This document shows positions 9,547-18,863 of a stretch of 64,000 nucleotides of DNA, piece by piece (the stretch's first letter is position 1; every line of letters starts with the position of its first letter). The notes beneath the pieces were generated by a model, which worked only from the letters and a program-made list of their open reading frames with translations, did not search any database and was not told the DNA's origin. The stretch covers positions 1 through 64,000 of the forward strand of contig JBKYIJ010000008.1 of the NCBI GenBank assembly GCA_047030855.1, given 5' to 3'. Position numbers and translations under genes: made by a program. This DNA is from QVMM01 sp047030855. Its GTDB lineage: Bacteria; Bacteroidota; Bacteroidia; Bacteroidales; Dysgonomonadaceae.

Positions 9547-10488
9547 ATGGACATAGTTTGTTGTATTGATAACAAATATGCGAAATATTGCGCAGTCACA
9601 TTAGTTTCATTATTTGAGAATAATAAGGGAGAAAAACTGAATATCCATATTATTGCTTTAAGCTTATCGGATGAAATTAAAAGCGTCCTGAAAAATTTAG
9701 TCGAAAAAACCTACAAGCAAGAAATCTTCATTTACGAAATCGGGGAAAATGAGATTATAAAAAAATTCCCGTATAAGAAAAACAGCCATATCAATATTTC
9801 AACATATATCCGCCTTTTTTTACCGGAAACATTGCCGCAATCGCTGTCAAAAGTGCTCTATATCGACTGCGATATAATAATACGTAACTCTATCAAAGAA
9901 CTTTGGAATATTGATATTTCAGATTATGCATTAGGTGCGGTGGAAGATATGTTCAGTACAAAAGCGAATAATTATGAAAGGCTTGATTATGTAAATACCG
10001 ATTCGTATTTTAATGCAGGAGTTTTACTTATTAATCTTGATTATTGGCGTAAAAATTTTGTTCAGGAAAAACTCATCGGATACATCTTAGAAAATTCCGA
10101 AAAATTAAAATTTTATGATCAGGATGCTTTGAATGCCGTGTTACATAACCAGAAACTATTGATGCCTTTCAAATGGAATATACAAGACGGATTTTACAGA
10201 ATTGAAAGACATATAAGACAAGACGCATGGGAAGAACTGGATAAGGAAATAGAAAATCCGGCAGTCATACATTATACAGGGAGTAAAAAGCCTTGGCATT
10301 ATAAAAGCCAGCATCCGCACAAATCCGAGTATTTTCGTTATCTGGATATGACGCAATGGGCAGGCGAACGCCCCAAGAAAGATTATGTAGCTATGGCGAT
10401 ACTGAAATTACGCCCCATTGCCGTAGCCTTGAAACTGGATAAGCCCCGGTATAAAAAAATAACTAAAGATAAAACATCAAATGGTTAA
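9547..10488 (+). CDS. Glycosyltransferase family 8 (LPS sugar transferase), copy 2
   Basis: 313 residues, paralogue of the gene immediately upstream (8 bp gap). Same order of motifs: MDIVCCIDNKYAKYCAVTLV, DxD as DCD in VLYIDCDIII (about 107), FNAGVLLINLDYWR, YDQDALNAVL, HYTGSKKPWH. The central blocks are almost identical to copy 1 while the acceptor-side regions differ, which suggests the two add sugars at different positions of one glycan. Its 3' end overlaps glf by 8 bp, showing tight co-translation. Confidence 0.9.
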   Translation: MDIVCCIDNKYAKYCAVTLVSLFENNKGEKLNIHIIALSLSDEIKSVLKNLVEKTYKQEIFIYEIGENEIIKKFPYKKNSHINISTYIRLFLPETLPQSLSKVLYIDCDIIIRNSIKELWNIDISDYALGAVEDMFSTKANNYERLDYVNTDSYFNAGVLLINLDYWRKNFVQEKLIGYILENSEKLKFYDQDALNAVLHNQKLLMPFKWNIQDGFYRIERHIRQDAWEELDKEIENPAVIHYTGSKKPWHYKSQHPHKSEYFRYLDMTQWAGERPKKDYVAMAILKLRPIAVALKLDKPRYKKITKDKTSNG

Positions 10489-11590
10489 GGAATACGACTA
10501 CCTTATTGTTGGAGCAGGACTATACGGTGCAGTATTTGCTTACATGGCAAAAAAGCAAAACAAAAAATGCATTGTAATAGACAAGCGCCCGCATTCAGGA
10601 GGAAACATATATTGCGATAACGTTGATTCGATAAATGTTCACAAATATGGCGCGCATATTTTCCATACCAGTAATAAGGAAGTATGGCAATTTGTCAACT
10701 CTTTCGTAGAATTTAACCGATATACTAACTCCCCAATGGCAAACTATAAAGGAAAACTTTATAATCTGCCGTTCAATATGAATACTTTTAACAGACTTTG
10801 GGGCGTTACTACACCTGAGGAGGCAAAGGCTAAAATCGAAGAACAAAGGGGAAAATATGCCAATATAGAACCGTCCAATCTTGAAGAACAAGCCCTAAAA
10901 TTGGCAGGAGAGGATATATACCGCATACTGATCAAAGGATATACCGAAAAACAATGGGGACGTTCGGCAACCGAACTGCCTCCTTTTATAATAAACAGGT
11001 TGCCATTCCGATTCATCTACGACAATAATTATTTCAGCGATTTATATCAGGGTATTCCGATCGGAGGATATAACAAACTGATCGACGGATTGTTAGAAAA
11101 TACCGAAGTTAGATTGAATACTAACTATTTGGACAACCGTGATTATTTCGATAATTTAGCGGATAAAATAATATTCACGGGACGAATCGACTCATTCTTT
11201 AATTATGAATTCGGCAAACTGGAATACAGGGGATTGCATTTTGAACACGAACGCATCGAAACGGATAATTATCAAGGAAATGCCGTAATTAATTATACTG
11301 AAAGGGAAATTTCGTATACCAGAATATTAGAACACAAGCATTTTGAGTTCGGGACACAGCCTTTTACCATAATAACACGTGAATATCCGAGTGAATATGC
11401 GAAAGACGACGAGCCGTACTATCCTGTGAATGACAAAAAGAACACGGGCATTTATCAGAAATATAAAGAAAAAACAGAGACACTTACTCATCTGCATTTT
11501 GGCGGCAGACTTGCCCAATATGCGTATTTCGACATGGACGATACGGTTGAAGCTGCTCTGGCATTTGCAAAAAAAGAATTGATGATATAA
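10481..11590 (+). CDS. glf: UDP-galactopyranose mutase
   Basis: 369 residues, standard length. The FAD-binding GxGxxG is VGAGLYGAVFA (about 10-20), followed by an acidic beta-strand end (VIDKRPHSGG), the substrate-loop region KYGAHIFHTSNKEVWQ, and GYTEKQWG. It converts UDP-galactopyranose to UDP-galactofuranose with reduced FAD in the cytoplasm. Overlaps the GT8 gene upstream and is 5 bp from the probable galactofuranosyltransferase that would use its product, which supports a Galf-containing LPS or capsule. Confidence 0.95.
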   Translation: MVKEYDYLIVGAGLYGAVFAYMAKKQNKKCIVIDKRPHSGGNIYCDNVDSINVHKYGAHIFHTSNKEVWQFVNSFVEFNRYTNSPMANYKGKLYNLPFNMNTFNRLWGVTTPEEAKAKIEEQRGKYANIEPSNLEEQALKLAGEDIYRILIKGYTEKQWGRSATELPPFIINRLPFRFIYDNNYFSDLYQGIPIGGYNKLIDGLLENTEVRLNTNYLDNRDYFDNLADKIIFTGRIDSFFNYEFGKLEYRGLHFEHERIETDNYQGNAVINYTEREISYTRILEHKHFEFGTQPFTIITREYPSEYAKDDEPYYPVNDKKNTGIYQKYKEKTETLTHLHFGGRLAQYAYFDMDDTVEAALAFAKKELMI

Positions 11591-11595
11591 GTATC

Positions 11596-12636
11596 ATGGA
11601 TAAATATTACCTTTCGAAAAACTACAAAACCGTTTCCAATGCAGGAAATAAAGCAAAAACAGATATAGAAACCATTCTGTTCCGGCATGGTTTTAAGAAC
11701 GCAGGTTTTAAACAAACTTCCATAAAGAATAGTTTTATCGGATTTATCATAACATTTGCAGGAATCATAAAAGCTTTTTTCACTTTACGGAAAAACAGCG
11801 TTTTAGTAGTTCAATACCCGTTAAAGAAATATTTTACATTAGTCTGTAAAATAGCCCATTTTCGGAAATGTCAGGTAATTACGATAATTCACGACTTGGG
11901 AAGTTTCCGTAGGCAAAAACTTACCGTCGAACAAGAAATGAAGCGGTTATCGCACTCCGATTATATCGTAGCACACAACAATATAATGAAAGGCTGGCTT
12001 GAAGAAAACGGCTGTAAAAAACCTGTCGGCAATCTCGAAATATTTGATTACCTGTCCGATGTTTCAGCACCTGCTGAAAGGAAAGTTACAAAACCCTACA
12101 AAGTATTATTCGCCGGAGGACTGAGTTATAAGAAAAGTGCATTTTTATACAGTATCGGCGATTCTATCCGATCATACAAATTAAATCTGTATGGTTCAGG
12201 ATTCGAGCCAAGCGAAGCTAAAGGAGCAGAGAATATATCATACAAAGGATTTGTTCCTTCCGACAGCCTCATCCAAGATGCCGACGGAGACTTCGGGCTT
12301 GTCTGGGACGGGGATTCCGTAACAACCTGCAGCGGAGTTTACGGAGAATATCTCAAATATAATAATCCGCATAAAACGTCACTGTATATCCGCTGCCACC
12401 TGCCTGTTATTATCTGGGATAAGGCTGCATTGGCTTCTTTCGTGCGGGAAAATCATATCGGAATATGCATAGATTCTCTGGAACATTTGGACACTGTAAT
12501 TTCGGAAATAAGCTGTGACGAATACGAAATGATGATGCACAGTATAGATCTGGTAAGCAGAAAATTATCGGAAGGTTATTACACCATGAAAGCCATAAAC
12601 GAGGCTATAAAACATCTGTCAAAGAAAATCAATTAA
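11596..12636 (+). CDS. Probable galactofuranosyltransferase (GT-B fold)
   Basis: 346 residues, no signal peptide. The VITIIHDLGSFRR segment (about 95-107), the hydrophobic stretch FIGFIITFAGIIKAFF and the VLFAGGLSYKKSAFLY donor-side start resemble WbbI-type beta-1,6-galactofuranosyltransferases and related sugar transferases of the GT-B fold. The C-terminal half has GFVPSDSL, DGDFGLVWDGDS and NPHKTSLYIRCHLPVI, a typical donor-binding region. Position directly behind glf is the main argument for Galf specificity; the sequence alone would support only glycosyltransferase. Last gene of the cluster; its stop TAA shares a TTAA palindrome with the stop of the convergent gene. Confidence 0.75.
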   Translation: MDKYYLSKNYKTVSNAGNKAKTDIETILFRHGFKNAGFKQTSIKNSFIGFIITFAGIIKAFFTLRKNSVLVVQYPLKKYFTLVCKIAHFRKCQVITIIHDLGSFRRQKLTVEQEMKRLSHSDYIVAHNNIMKGWLEENGCKKPVGNLEIFDYLSDVSAPAERKVTKPYKVLFAGGLSYKKSAFLYSIGDSIRSYKLNLYGSGFEPSEAKGAENISYKGFVPSDSLIQDADGDFGLVWDGDSVTTCSGVYGEYLKYNNPHKTSLYIRCHLPVIIWDKAALASFVRENHIGICIDSLEHLDTVISEISCDEYEMMMHSIDLVSRKLSEGYYTMKAINEAIKHLSKKIN

Positions 12637-13386
12637 CGGACTTCGCCAATGTAAGCCTGTCTGTCGGGATGCTTTCGGGTAAATTCCTGCCAGAACTTTC
12701 TATGATAATGCATTGCCAACTCGACGGTTTTACCGACATCAAAACCTCTTGCTTTGGCATATTCAGCGGCAATATAAGCTATCATTTCATCGCTCCCCCA
12801 CAATCTGCGCAGACTCTTGCAGCCTTCTTTCATAGGCACTTTACCAAAATACATCCGATTCAGATCGACCAAGTAAAAGCTATACTCATCATCTTGTTTC
12901 TTATACAATATGTTTCCCGGAGAATAGTCAAGATGGAGAACCTCTTTTTCGTGCATGCTTGCTGTAAATACCGCAAATTGTTTCATCAGATTTTCCTGCC
13001 CTTCCATTTTCACAAATTTGAGTTCGCGCATTGTACCGTCAAACTGCTCATGAACTGAAATATAAAAACTCCCTGAAAATTCAATTCCTTTACGCTCCTC
13101 TATATAAGCAATCGGATCGGGAGTATTAATATCCTTGTCGATCAACATATTTGCATACTCAAATGAACGCCGGGCTTTTGATTTTCTGAAATTTCCGTAA
13201 ACAAAACGATTGATAATATTCGGTTTTTTTAAATGATTTCACATTTATACATAAACCATTAATATCCATTATTTTTATGACATTCCGTCCTCCGAAGATT
13301 TGTTCCCCGCTTTCATCAAATTTGGAAGGCAGTTCCTCTACAAATTTGCGTAAAAAATCATATTTAGGATTGACAACTATTTGCAT
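12633..13386 (-). CDS. Lipopolysaccharide-kinase-like (Kdo/WaaP family) protein, frameshifted as written
   Basis: The gene reads in two frames: MQIVVNPKYDFLRKF... from the ATG at 13386 to a stop near 13159, and MLIDKDINTPDPIAYIEERKG... to the stop at 12633. Removing one base from the T7 run at 13224-13230 joins them into about 251 residues with the connecting sequence NRFVYGNFRKSKARRSFEY, as in other Bacteroidales members. The kinase core shows the catalytic loop LHLDYSPGNILY (HxDxxxxN) and a metal-binding LVDLNRM. Members of this family phosphorylate core sugars of LPS. ATG overlaps the restored prfC stop as TGATG, so translation is coupled. Lies beside the glycan cluster, fitting an LPS role. 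Sequence error is more likely than decay; slippage in the A7 mRNA run is possible. Confidence 0.7.
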
Positions 13387-14974
13387 CAAAATTCGGATGT
13401 GAAATGGAAGCGTATATCTTTAAAATCCTGTTGAGCCATCATCAGAACATAGTTGGAATCGGCTAAAAAAAAACATCCCGCCCTTCTTTATCCTTAGCCA
13501 TATACTGAGCCTTGCGTTTCTTAAAGTTTTCAAGTTCTTCGGCATTGTCGCTTTCTATCCAGCAGGCTTTATATAAACTGATCGGATCCCATCGGCATTG
13601 AGCGCCGTATTCATGCAGCAGGCGGTACTGAATCACTTCAAACTGCAGTTGTCCTACCGTACCGATTATTTTTCTGCCGTTGAACTGATTTGTAAATAAC
13701 TGGGCAACGCCTTCGTCCATCAGCTGATCTATACCTTTTTGAAGCTGTTTGGTTTTCATCGGATCGGCATTTTCTATATACTTGAACATTTCGGGAGAGA
13801 AGCTCGGCAATCCTTTAAAATGCAGTTCTTCGCCAGAAGTCAACGTATCTCCGATTTTGAAATTTCCTGTGTCGGGCAATCCGATTATATCGCCCGCATA
13901 CGCCTCGTCAACCGTTTCTTTCTTCTGAGCCATGAATGCTGTCGGAGAAGAAAATTTCATCATACGATCGAGGCGGATATGTTTATAGTTGACATTACGT
14001 TCAAATTTTCCCGAACATATTTTTACAAAAGCTATACATGAACGGTGATTGGGATCCATGTTAGCATGTATCTTAAATATAAACCCCGTAAAAGCCTCTT
14101 CTTCGGGATGCACGATTCTTTCAACAGCCTGCACGGGACGTGGCGAAGGCGCTATTTTCACAAAACAATCGAGTAATTCTTTCACTCCGAAATTATTTAA
14201 AGCAGAGCCGAAAAACACGGGTGCAACTTCTCCTCTTAAATAAGCATCAATATCCAAATCGGAATAAACCCCTTCTATCAGGTCAATATCTTCGCGAAGC
14301 TTTGCCGCCAGACGATCTCCGATATATTTTTCAAGATCGGGGCTGTTTATATCTTTAAAAGCGACGGATTCGGTAACGGTTTGCTTGCTGGGCGTATACA
14401 AATCCAGCTTTTCGTCATATATATTGTAAACCCCTTTAAAGTTATATCCGCTGTCGATAGGCCAGCTTAAAGGACGAACGCCTATTTTGAGTTCTTCTTC
14501 AAGTTCGTCCAGCAAATCGAAAGGATCTTTTCCGTCCCTGTCCATTTTGTTCACGAACACCATCACGGGAGTTTTCCGCATACGACATACTTCCATAAGC
14601 TTACGTGTCTGAGCCTCTACTCCTTTCGCTGAATCAACTACAATGATAACGCTGTCAACAGCCGTCAGCGTTCGATAAGTGTCTTCCGCAAAGTCTTGGT
14701 GTCCGGGCGTATCGAGAATATTTATTTTATATCCGTCGTATTCAAATCCCATCACGGATGTTGCAACCGAAATACCGCGCTGTTTTTCGATTTCCATCCA
14801 GTCTGAGGTAGCGGTCTTTTTAATTTTGTTCGATTTGACAGCCCCCGCAACATGGATAGCTCCCCCGAAAAGCAAAAGTTTTTCGGTTAAAGTCGTTTTC
14901 CCTGCATCGGGGTGGCTTATGATGGCAAATGTACGTCTTCGGTGTATCTCTTTTATCAGTTCGGAATCACTCAT
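13386..14974 (-). CDS. prfC: Peptide chain release factor 3, 3' frameshift as written
   Basis: A translational GTPase that recycles RF1/RF2 from the ribosome after termination. G1 SHPDAGKTT, G3 DTPGHQDF and G4 NKMDRDG are intact, as is the RF3-specific IEKQRGISVATSVM segment. The ATG at 14974 gives MSDSELIKEIHRRRTFAI, the normal start; an upstream in-frame start is not. As written the frame stops at 13463, right after GRDVFF, because the A9 run at 13465-13473 has the wrong length. Changing it to 10 or 7 bases continues with LADSNYVLMMAQQD and the usual ending FHFTSEF, stop at 13386-13388. That gives about 529 residues, the family length. Followed by the kinase-like gene with a 1-bp overlap. 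Confidence 0.9.
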
Positions 14975-15119
14975 TTCTTTAATTTTGAGGTGCAAAGATA
15001 ATATATTTTGAATCAAAAACCTCTTATATGCTCCTGCAAGTGTGTAAAGAAATACAAAAGTAAAAGCTTAATTTAACTCAGTATTTAATATATTTGTAAA
15101 TACAAACCGCATAAAATTA

Positions 15120-16031
15120 ATGGATAATTTCATAATACCACAATATCTGAAAAAAGGAGATAAAGTCGTTATTGTTTCTCCTGCGGGATATACGGAACGA
15201 AAGTATATAGACGGTGCTGCCTCGACCCTTAGCGATTGGGGACTGAACGTAATTATTGCGCCTCACGCAACAGGACAAAACGGACGATTCAGCGGAACTG
15301 TGGAAGAACGTTTATCCGATTTGCAAAATGCGATGGATGATCCTGACACTAAAATGATTCTCTGCTCGAGAGGAGGTTACGGAGCAGTCCATTTGATTGA
15401 GAAACTCGATTTTAAGAATATCAGGAAATATCCGAAATGGTTTGTCGGCTATAGCGATATCACGCTTTTGCACCAATTGTTTCGCCATAACGGCATAATG
15501 AGCATACACGCGCCAATGGCAAAGCATTTGTCGGAAAACGGAGACGATGATTTTTGCAAAGCCTTTAAACAAACACTGTTCGGTAATGCTTTCGAATATA
15601 CCCTACCCTCTTCCCCTTTAAACAGAAAAGGAGCAACGGAAGGGATGCTTATAGGCGGCAATCTGGCAGTATTGTGCAGCCTTATGGGTTCGGACTATAT
15701 GCGAATACCCGAAGGAAGTATCCTTTTTATAGAAGATATTGCGGAAAAAGCATATAAAATAGACAGAATGATCTGGACTTTAAAGCTGGCAGGAGTGTTC
15801 GACAGGATCGGCGGACTCATTGTCGGAGAGTTTATCGACTGTGAAGAAGATACGTCTATGTACCATTCTATTTACGGATCGATAAAAGATGTCGTGGAAA
15901 AATATAATTTCCCTGTGGCTTTCAATTTTCCGATAGGGCACTCCGAGCGCAATTCGCCTGTCGTACATGCGGCAAATTACAGGTTGCAAGTATCAGGCAA
16001 CACGGTTTTTCTAAAAAACTTATCATTATAA
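15120..16031 (+). CDS. LD-carboxypeptidase (peptidase family S66, LdcA/MccF-like)
   Basis: 303 residues, cytoplasmic. The S66 nucleophile Ser lies in VGYSDITLLH (about 112), the catalytic Glu in ILFIEDIAEKAY (about 202) and the His in PIGHSERN (about 280), with the conserved CSRGGYGA segment before. LdcA trims the terminal D-Ala from murein tetrapeptides during cell-wall recycling; MccF-like relatives cleave microcin, and the sequence cannot fully separate them, though length and motifs favour LdcA. A TATATTTG element is at 15089-15096. Followed after 13 bp by an antiporter, probably co-transcribed. Confidence 0.9.
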   Translation: MDNFIIPQYLKKGDKVVIVSPAGYTERKYIDGAASTLSDWGLNVIIAPHATGQNGRFSGTVEERLSDLQNAMDDPDTKMILCSRGGYGAVHLIEKLDFKNIRKYPKWFVGYSDITLLHQLFRHNGIMSIHAPMAKHLSENGDDDFCKAFKQTLFGNAFEYTLPSSPLNRKGATEGMLIGGNLAVLCSLMGSDYMRIPEGSILFIEDIAEKAYKIDRMIWTLKLAGVFDRIGGLIVGEFIDCEEDTSMYHSIYGSIKDVVEKYNFPVAFNFPIGHSERNSPVVHAANYRLQVSGNTVFLKNLSL

Positions 16032-16044
16032 CCCTTTACAGAAG

Positions 16045-17532
16045 ATGGATATAGTCCCATTACTACTCATATTATCAACGCTTTTTTTCATAAGTATCTG
16101 GATCGGTAAGATCGGCAGTAAGTTCGGGGTTCCTGTTTTGCTCCTGTTTCTTGGAGTAGGAATGATTTTCGGGAGCGACGGAGTAGGCATTAAGTTTGAC
16201 AACCTGAAAGTTGCGGAAGCGATAGGTACGCTGTCTCTTTGTATTATCCTATTCTCAGGAGGATTGAACACAAAATTTGCGGAAGTGAAACCTGTCATTA
16301 AGCAAAGTTTGATGCTTTCGACAGCGGGGGTTTTACTTACAGCATTCTTTACAGGGATATTCACATGGTGGTTGTGCGGAGAAATGATTCCGGCTCTTGG
16401 TTTGGGAATTATGAGCGCACTGTTGCTGTCTTCCTGTATGTCGTCGACTGACTCCGCTGCTGTTTTCGCGATTTTAAGATCAAAAAACCTGAATCTTAAA
16501 AACAACCTTGCTCCTACTCTGGAACTCGAAAGCGGAAGCAATGACCCAATGGCTTACATCCTTACAATAACCTTTATAGGATTAATCAAAAAAGGAGGAG
16601 AAGTTCACCCATTACACATCGCAGGAGATATTGTTATACAAATAGTTATCGGAGCATTAGCAGGATATCTGCTCGGAAAACTTGCCGTAAGGGTAATGAA
16701 TCGAATAAAAATCGACAATGAAGCTTTTTATCCTATTTTGCTGCTCACTTCCTGTATATTTATATTTTCTTTCACGGATTTTATTCATGGCAACGGATAC
16801 CTTTCGGTTTATCTTGGCGGGCTTATCATAGGAAATTCGAAATTTGTAGACAAACGATCTTCTATAAAATTTTTCGAAGGGCTGGCTTGGCTGAGCCAGA
16901 TTCTTATGTTCCTCACATTAGGGCTCTTGGTCAATCCCGATGAACTTTTACCCATCGCATGGATAGGGCTTATTATCGGCTTGTTTATGATATTCGTATC
17001 ACGCCCTTTGGCTGTTTTTATAAGCCTGTTGCCTTTTTCGACTAAAAAAATAAAAGTAAAAGACAGATTATTTATTTCTTGGGTAGGACTACGCGGTGCC
17101 GTCCCCATAATTTTTGCCATATATCCGCTGACAGCAGGCGTTCCTCACGCTAAATTCATTTTTAATGTCGTATTTTTTATCACCATATTATCGCTTCTTC
17201 TGCAAGGTACTTTTTTAGGGACTATAGCGAAATGGCTCGGATTGACAAACAAATCCAAAGAGAGGAAAAAGATAACTGATTTTGATCTCGACATATCGGA
17301 AGATATGGGTTCTTTTATGACGGAAGTTATTCTGAATAATAATTCACTGAGGAACGGGAGTATGCTCATGGAACTGCCTCTTCCACCCGAAGCATTGGTT
17401 GTTCTTGTAAAAAGGGATGACGATTACTTCATCCCGAAAGGTAAAACGGAAATGAAGGCAGGAGACAAGCTTCTGATTATTGCCGACAGCCAAAGTACGA
17501 TTGATAAAACCTATTCGCAGCTGCTTATATAA
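16045..17532 (+). CDS. Potassium/proton antiporter, CPA1 NhaP2/CvrA type
   Basis: 495 residues. About 12-13 hydrophobic segments fill residues 5-390. The family motif SGSNDPMAYILT (about 163-174, with the ion-binding ND) and VGLRGAVPI are intact. The last 90 residues form a cytosolic RCK_C/TrkA-C-like regulatory domain (LPPEALVVLVKRDDDYFIPKG ... AGDKLLIIAD). Expected to exchange K+ (or Na+) for H+ at the inner membrane, controlling ion balance and pH. Shares a transcript with the LD-carboxypeptidase. Length and architecture match NhaP2 of other Bacteroidota. Confidence 0.88.
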   Translation: MDIVPLLLILSTLFFISIWIGKIGSKFGVPVLLLFLGVGMIFGSDGVGIKFDNLKVAEAIGTLSLCIILFSGGLNTKFAEVKPVIKQSLMLSTAGVLLTAFFTGIFTWWLCGEMIPALGLGIMSALLLSSCMSSTDSAAVFAILRSKNLNLKNNLAPTLELESGSNDPMAYILTITFIGLIKKGGEVHPLHIAGDIVIQIVIGALAGYLLGKLAVRVMNRIKIDNEAFYPILLLTSCIFIFSFTDFIHGNGYLSVYLGGLIIGNSKFVDKRSSIKFFEGLAWLSQILMFLTLGLLVNPDELLPIAWIGLIIGLFMIFVSRPLAVFISLLPFSTKKIKVKDRLFISWVGLRGAVPIIFAIYPLTAGVPHAKFIFNVVFFITILSLLLQGTFLGTIAKWLGLTNKSKERKKITDFDLDISEDMGSFMTEVILNNNSLRNGSMLMELPLPPEALVVLVKRDDDYFIPKGKTEMKAGDKLLIIADSQSTIDKTYSQLLI

Positions 17533-17545
17533 AAGGAAGTTCTAT

Positions 17546-18826
17546 TTACCGTTTCTTTTTTTTCAGTTTTTCCACTTCCGCTTCCAGTTTATCAATCTCG
17601 TCGGACTGGTTATGGATAGTTTCCAGCAAGGCGTTCAATTCTTCATTATCTATACTGCTCGGATATTCCGAAGCTACCCTTTCTTTAAAATCGCTCAATA
17701 CATTCATATAGTTGCTGAATGCATCGTAAGGCGAAGCATAGGGGCTAAAAGCCGTTTTCCCTTTGGTGTTCATATAAAAGAAATGATCGCTCGCCTGCAA
17801 ATAAAGCCAGTCTTGTTTTATTCTGCGGGTTTCGCTCAATCTTACGCGGTCCTTTATTTCATACAGTTTGTTAAAAGCTTCCTGTTGCAAAGTATTCCCC
17901 AACCATAGGGACAAATCTTTTTCTTCTCCTGCCCAAGAATTCGGATGGCTTGAAGAAATAAAATCTGTCGGTTTTAATAATTTCAAAGCTTCCGACGGCG
18001 TAGCGAAATTTATATTCTGTGCAGAAGCAAATTTCGGCAATGCCCTTACAAAATCAAATATTCCCGACGAACGGAGATTGCCGCTACCCAGTGTTTCATA
18101 ATTCATAAACAGGTTGATAATCTTCTCATTTTCGGGCAGGCTGGATATCCACCGAATATATTTATCCGCAGTAAGCGGATACTCTGCCCATGAATAGTCG
18201 GAGAACCGGACAGCTATGTCATTACTTAGTTTTGCGTTTCTCAACAGAACTTTCATTTTGGGTTCCGAAACGGATTGATATATATAATTGGGACTTTTCC
18301 AGCCCAGCGTACGTTTTGCCCCTTCCGCAATTATGGCTTTAAAACCCATATTGTAAACTTCTTGGGCTATTTCGTCGGAAAAAATAAGCTCCGTATTGCA
18401 AAACACCTGAGGCTTCTGATCAAAAAGTTCTTCTATCCTCGCACATTGAGTTTCAACCTGTAATTTAAACCCGACAGGATCTGTTATCGACACCAAAGAA
18501 TGGGCATACGTTTCGGCTATAAATTCAACACATCCTGTTTTCGCCAGTTCGCGCAAGCCGTCAATTACTTCGGGCGCATATATAGTCAGTTGTTCCAGAG
18601 CCAGCCCTGAAATGGAAAACGATACTTTAAAATTTCCTTTCGACTCGTTTATCATCTCAAGCAACAGTCTGTTCGCAGGAATGTAAGACGATTCGGCAAT
18701 GCGTTGAAGTATATCCTCATTGGCAAAATCATCGTAATAATAATGATCGCCTCCTATATTGAAAAAGCGATACCTTTTAAGTCTAAAAGGCTGATGCAAC
18801 TGAAAATAAAGGCATATATTTTTCAT
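17546..18826 (-). CDS. GH57 alpha-amylase-like protein with substituted catalytic Asp
   Basis: 426 residues. GH57 motif 1 is YFQLHQPFRL (about 6-15), motif 2 SISGLALEQL (about 74), motif 3 VEFIAETYAHSLVS with the probable nucleophile Glu (about 115), and motif 4 INLFMNYETLGSG (about 230). In active alpha-amylases motif 4 usually reads DYETFG with the Asp as acid/base; here the codon is AAT (Asn). The C-terminus (about 390-426) is a Lys/Glu-rich coiled coil. Third gene of a minus-strand operon after a debranching enzyme and a GT4, an arrangement seen in Bacteroidales and linked to intracellular alpha-glucan metabolism. It may be a catalytically inactive amylase-like homologue. No signal peptide. 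Confidence 0.85.
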   Translation of the reverse strand: MKNICLYFQLHQPFRLKRYRFFNIGGDHYYYDDFANEDILQRIAESSYIPANRLLLEMINESKGNFKVSFSISGLALEQLTIYAPEVIDGLRELAKTGCVEFIAETYAHSLVSITDPVGFKLQVETQCARIEELFDQKPQVFCNTELIFSDEIAQEVYNMGFKAIIAEGAKRTLGWKSPNYIYQSVSEPKMKVLLRNAKLSNDIAVRFSDYSWAEYPLTADKYIRWISSLPENEKIINLFMNYETLGSGNLRSSGIFDFVRALPKFASAQNINFATPSEALKLLKPTDFISSSHPNSWAGEEKDLSLWLGNTLQQEAFNKLYEIKDRVRLSETRRIKQDWLYLQASDHFFYMNTKGKTAFSPYASPYDAFSNYMNVLSDFKERVASEYPSSIDNEELNALLETIHNQSDEIDKLEAEVEKLKKKKR

Positions 18827-18863
18827 AAACTCATTGTTTTTAAGATAATAAAATTACCTTACA

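Noticed and set aside
16026..16541. 171-codon minus frame over the antiporter
   Set aside because: Antisense to transmembrane segments of a clear CPA1 antiporter; hydrophilic low-complexity product.
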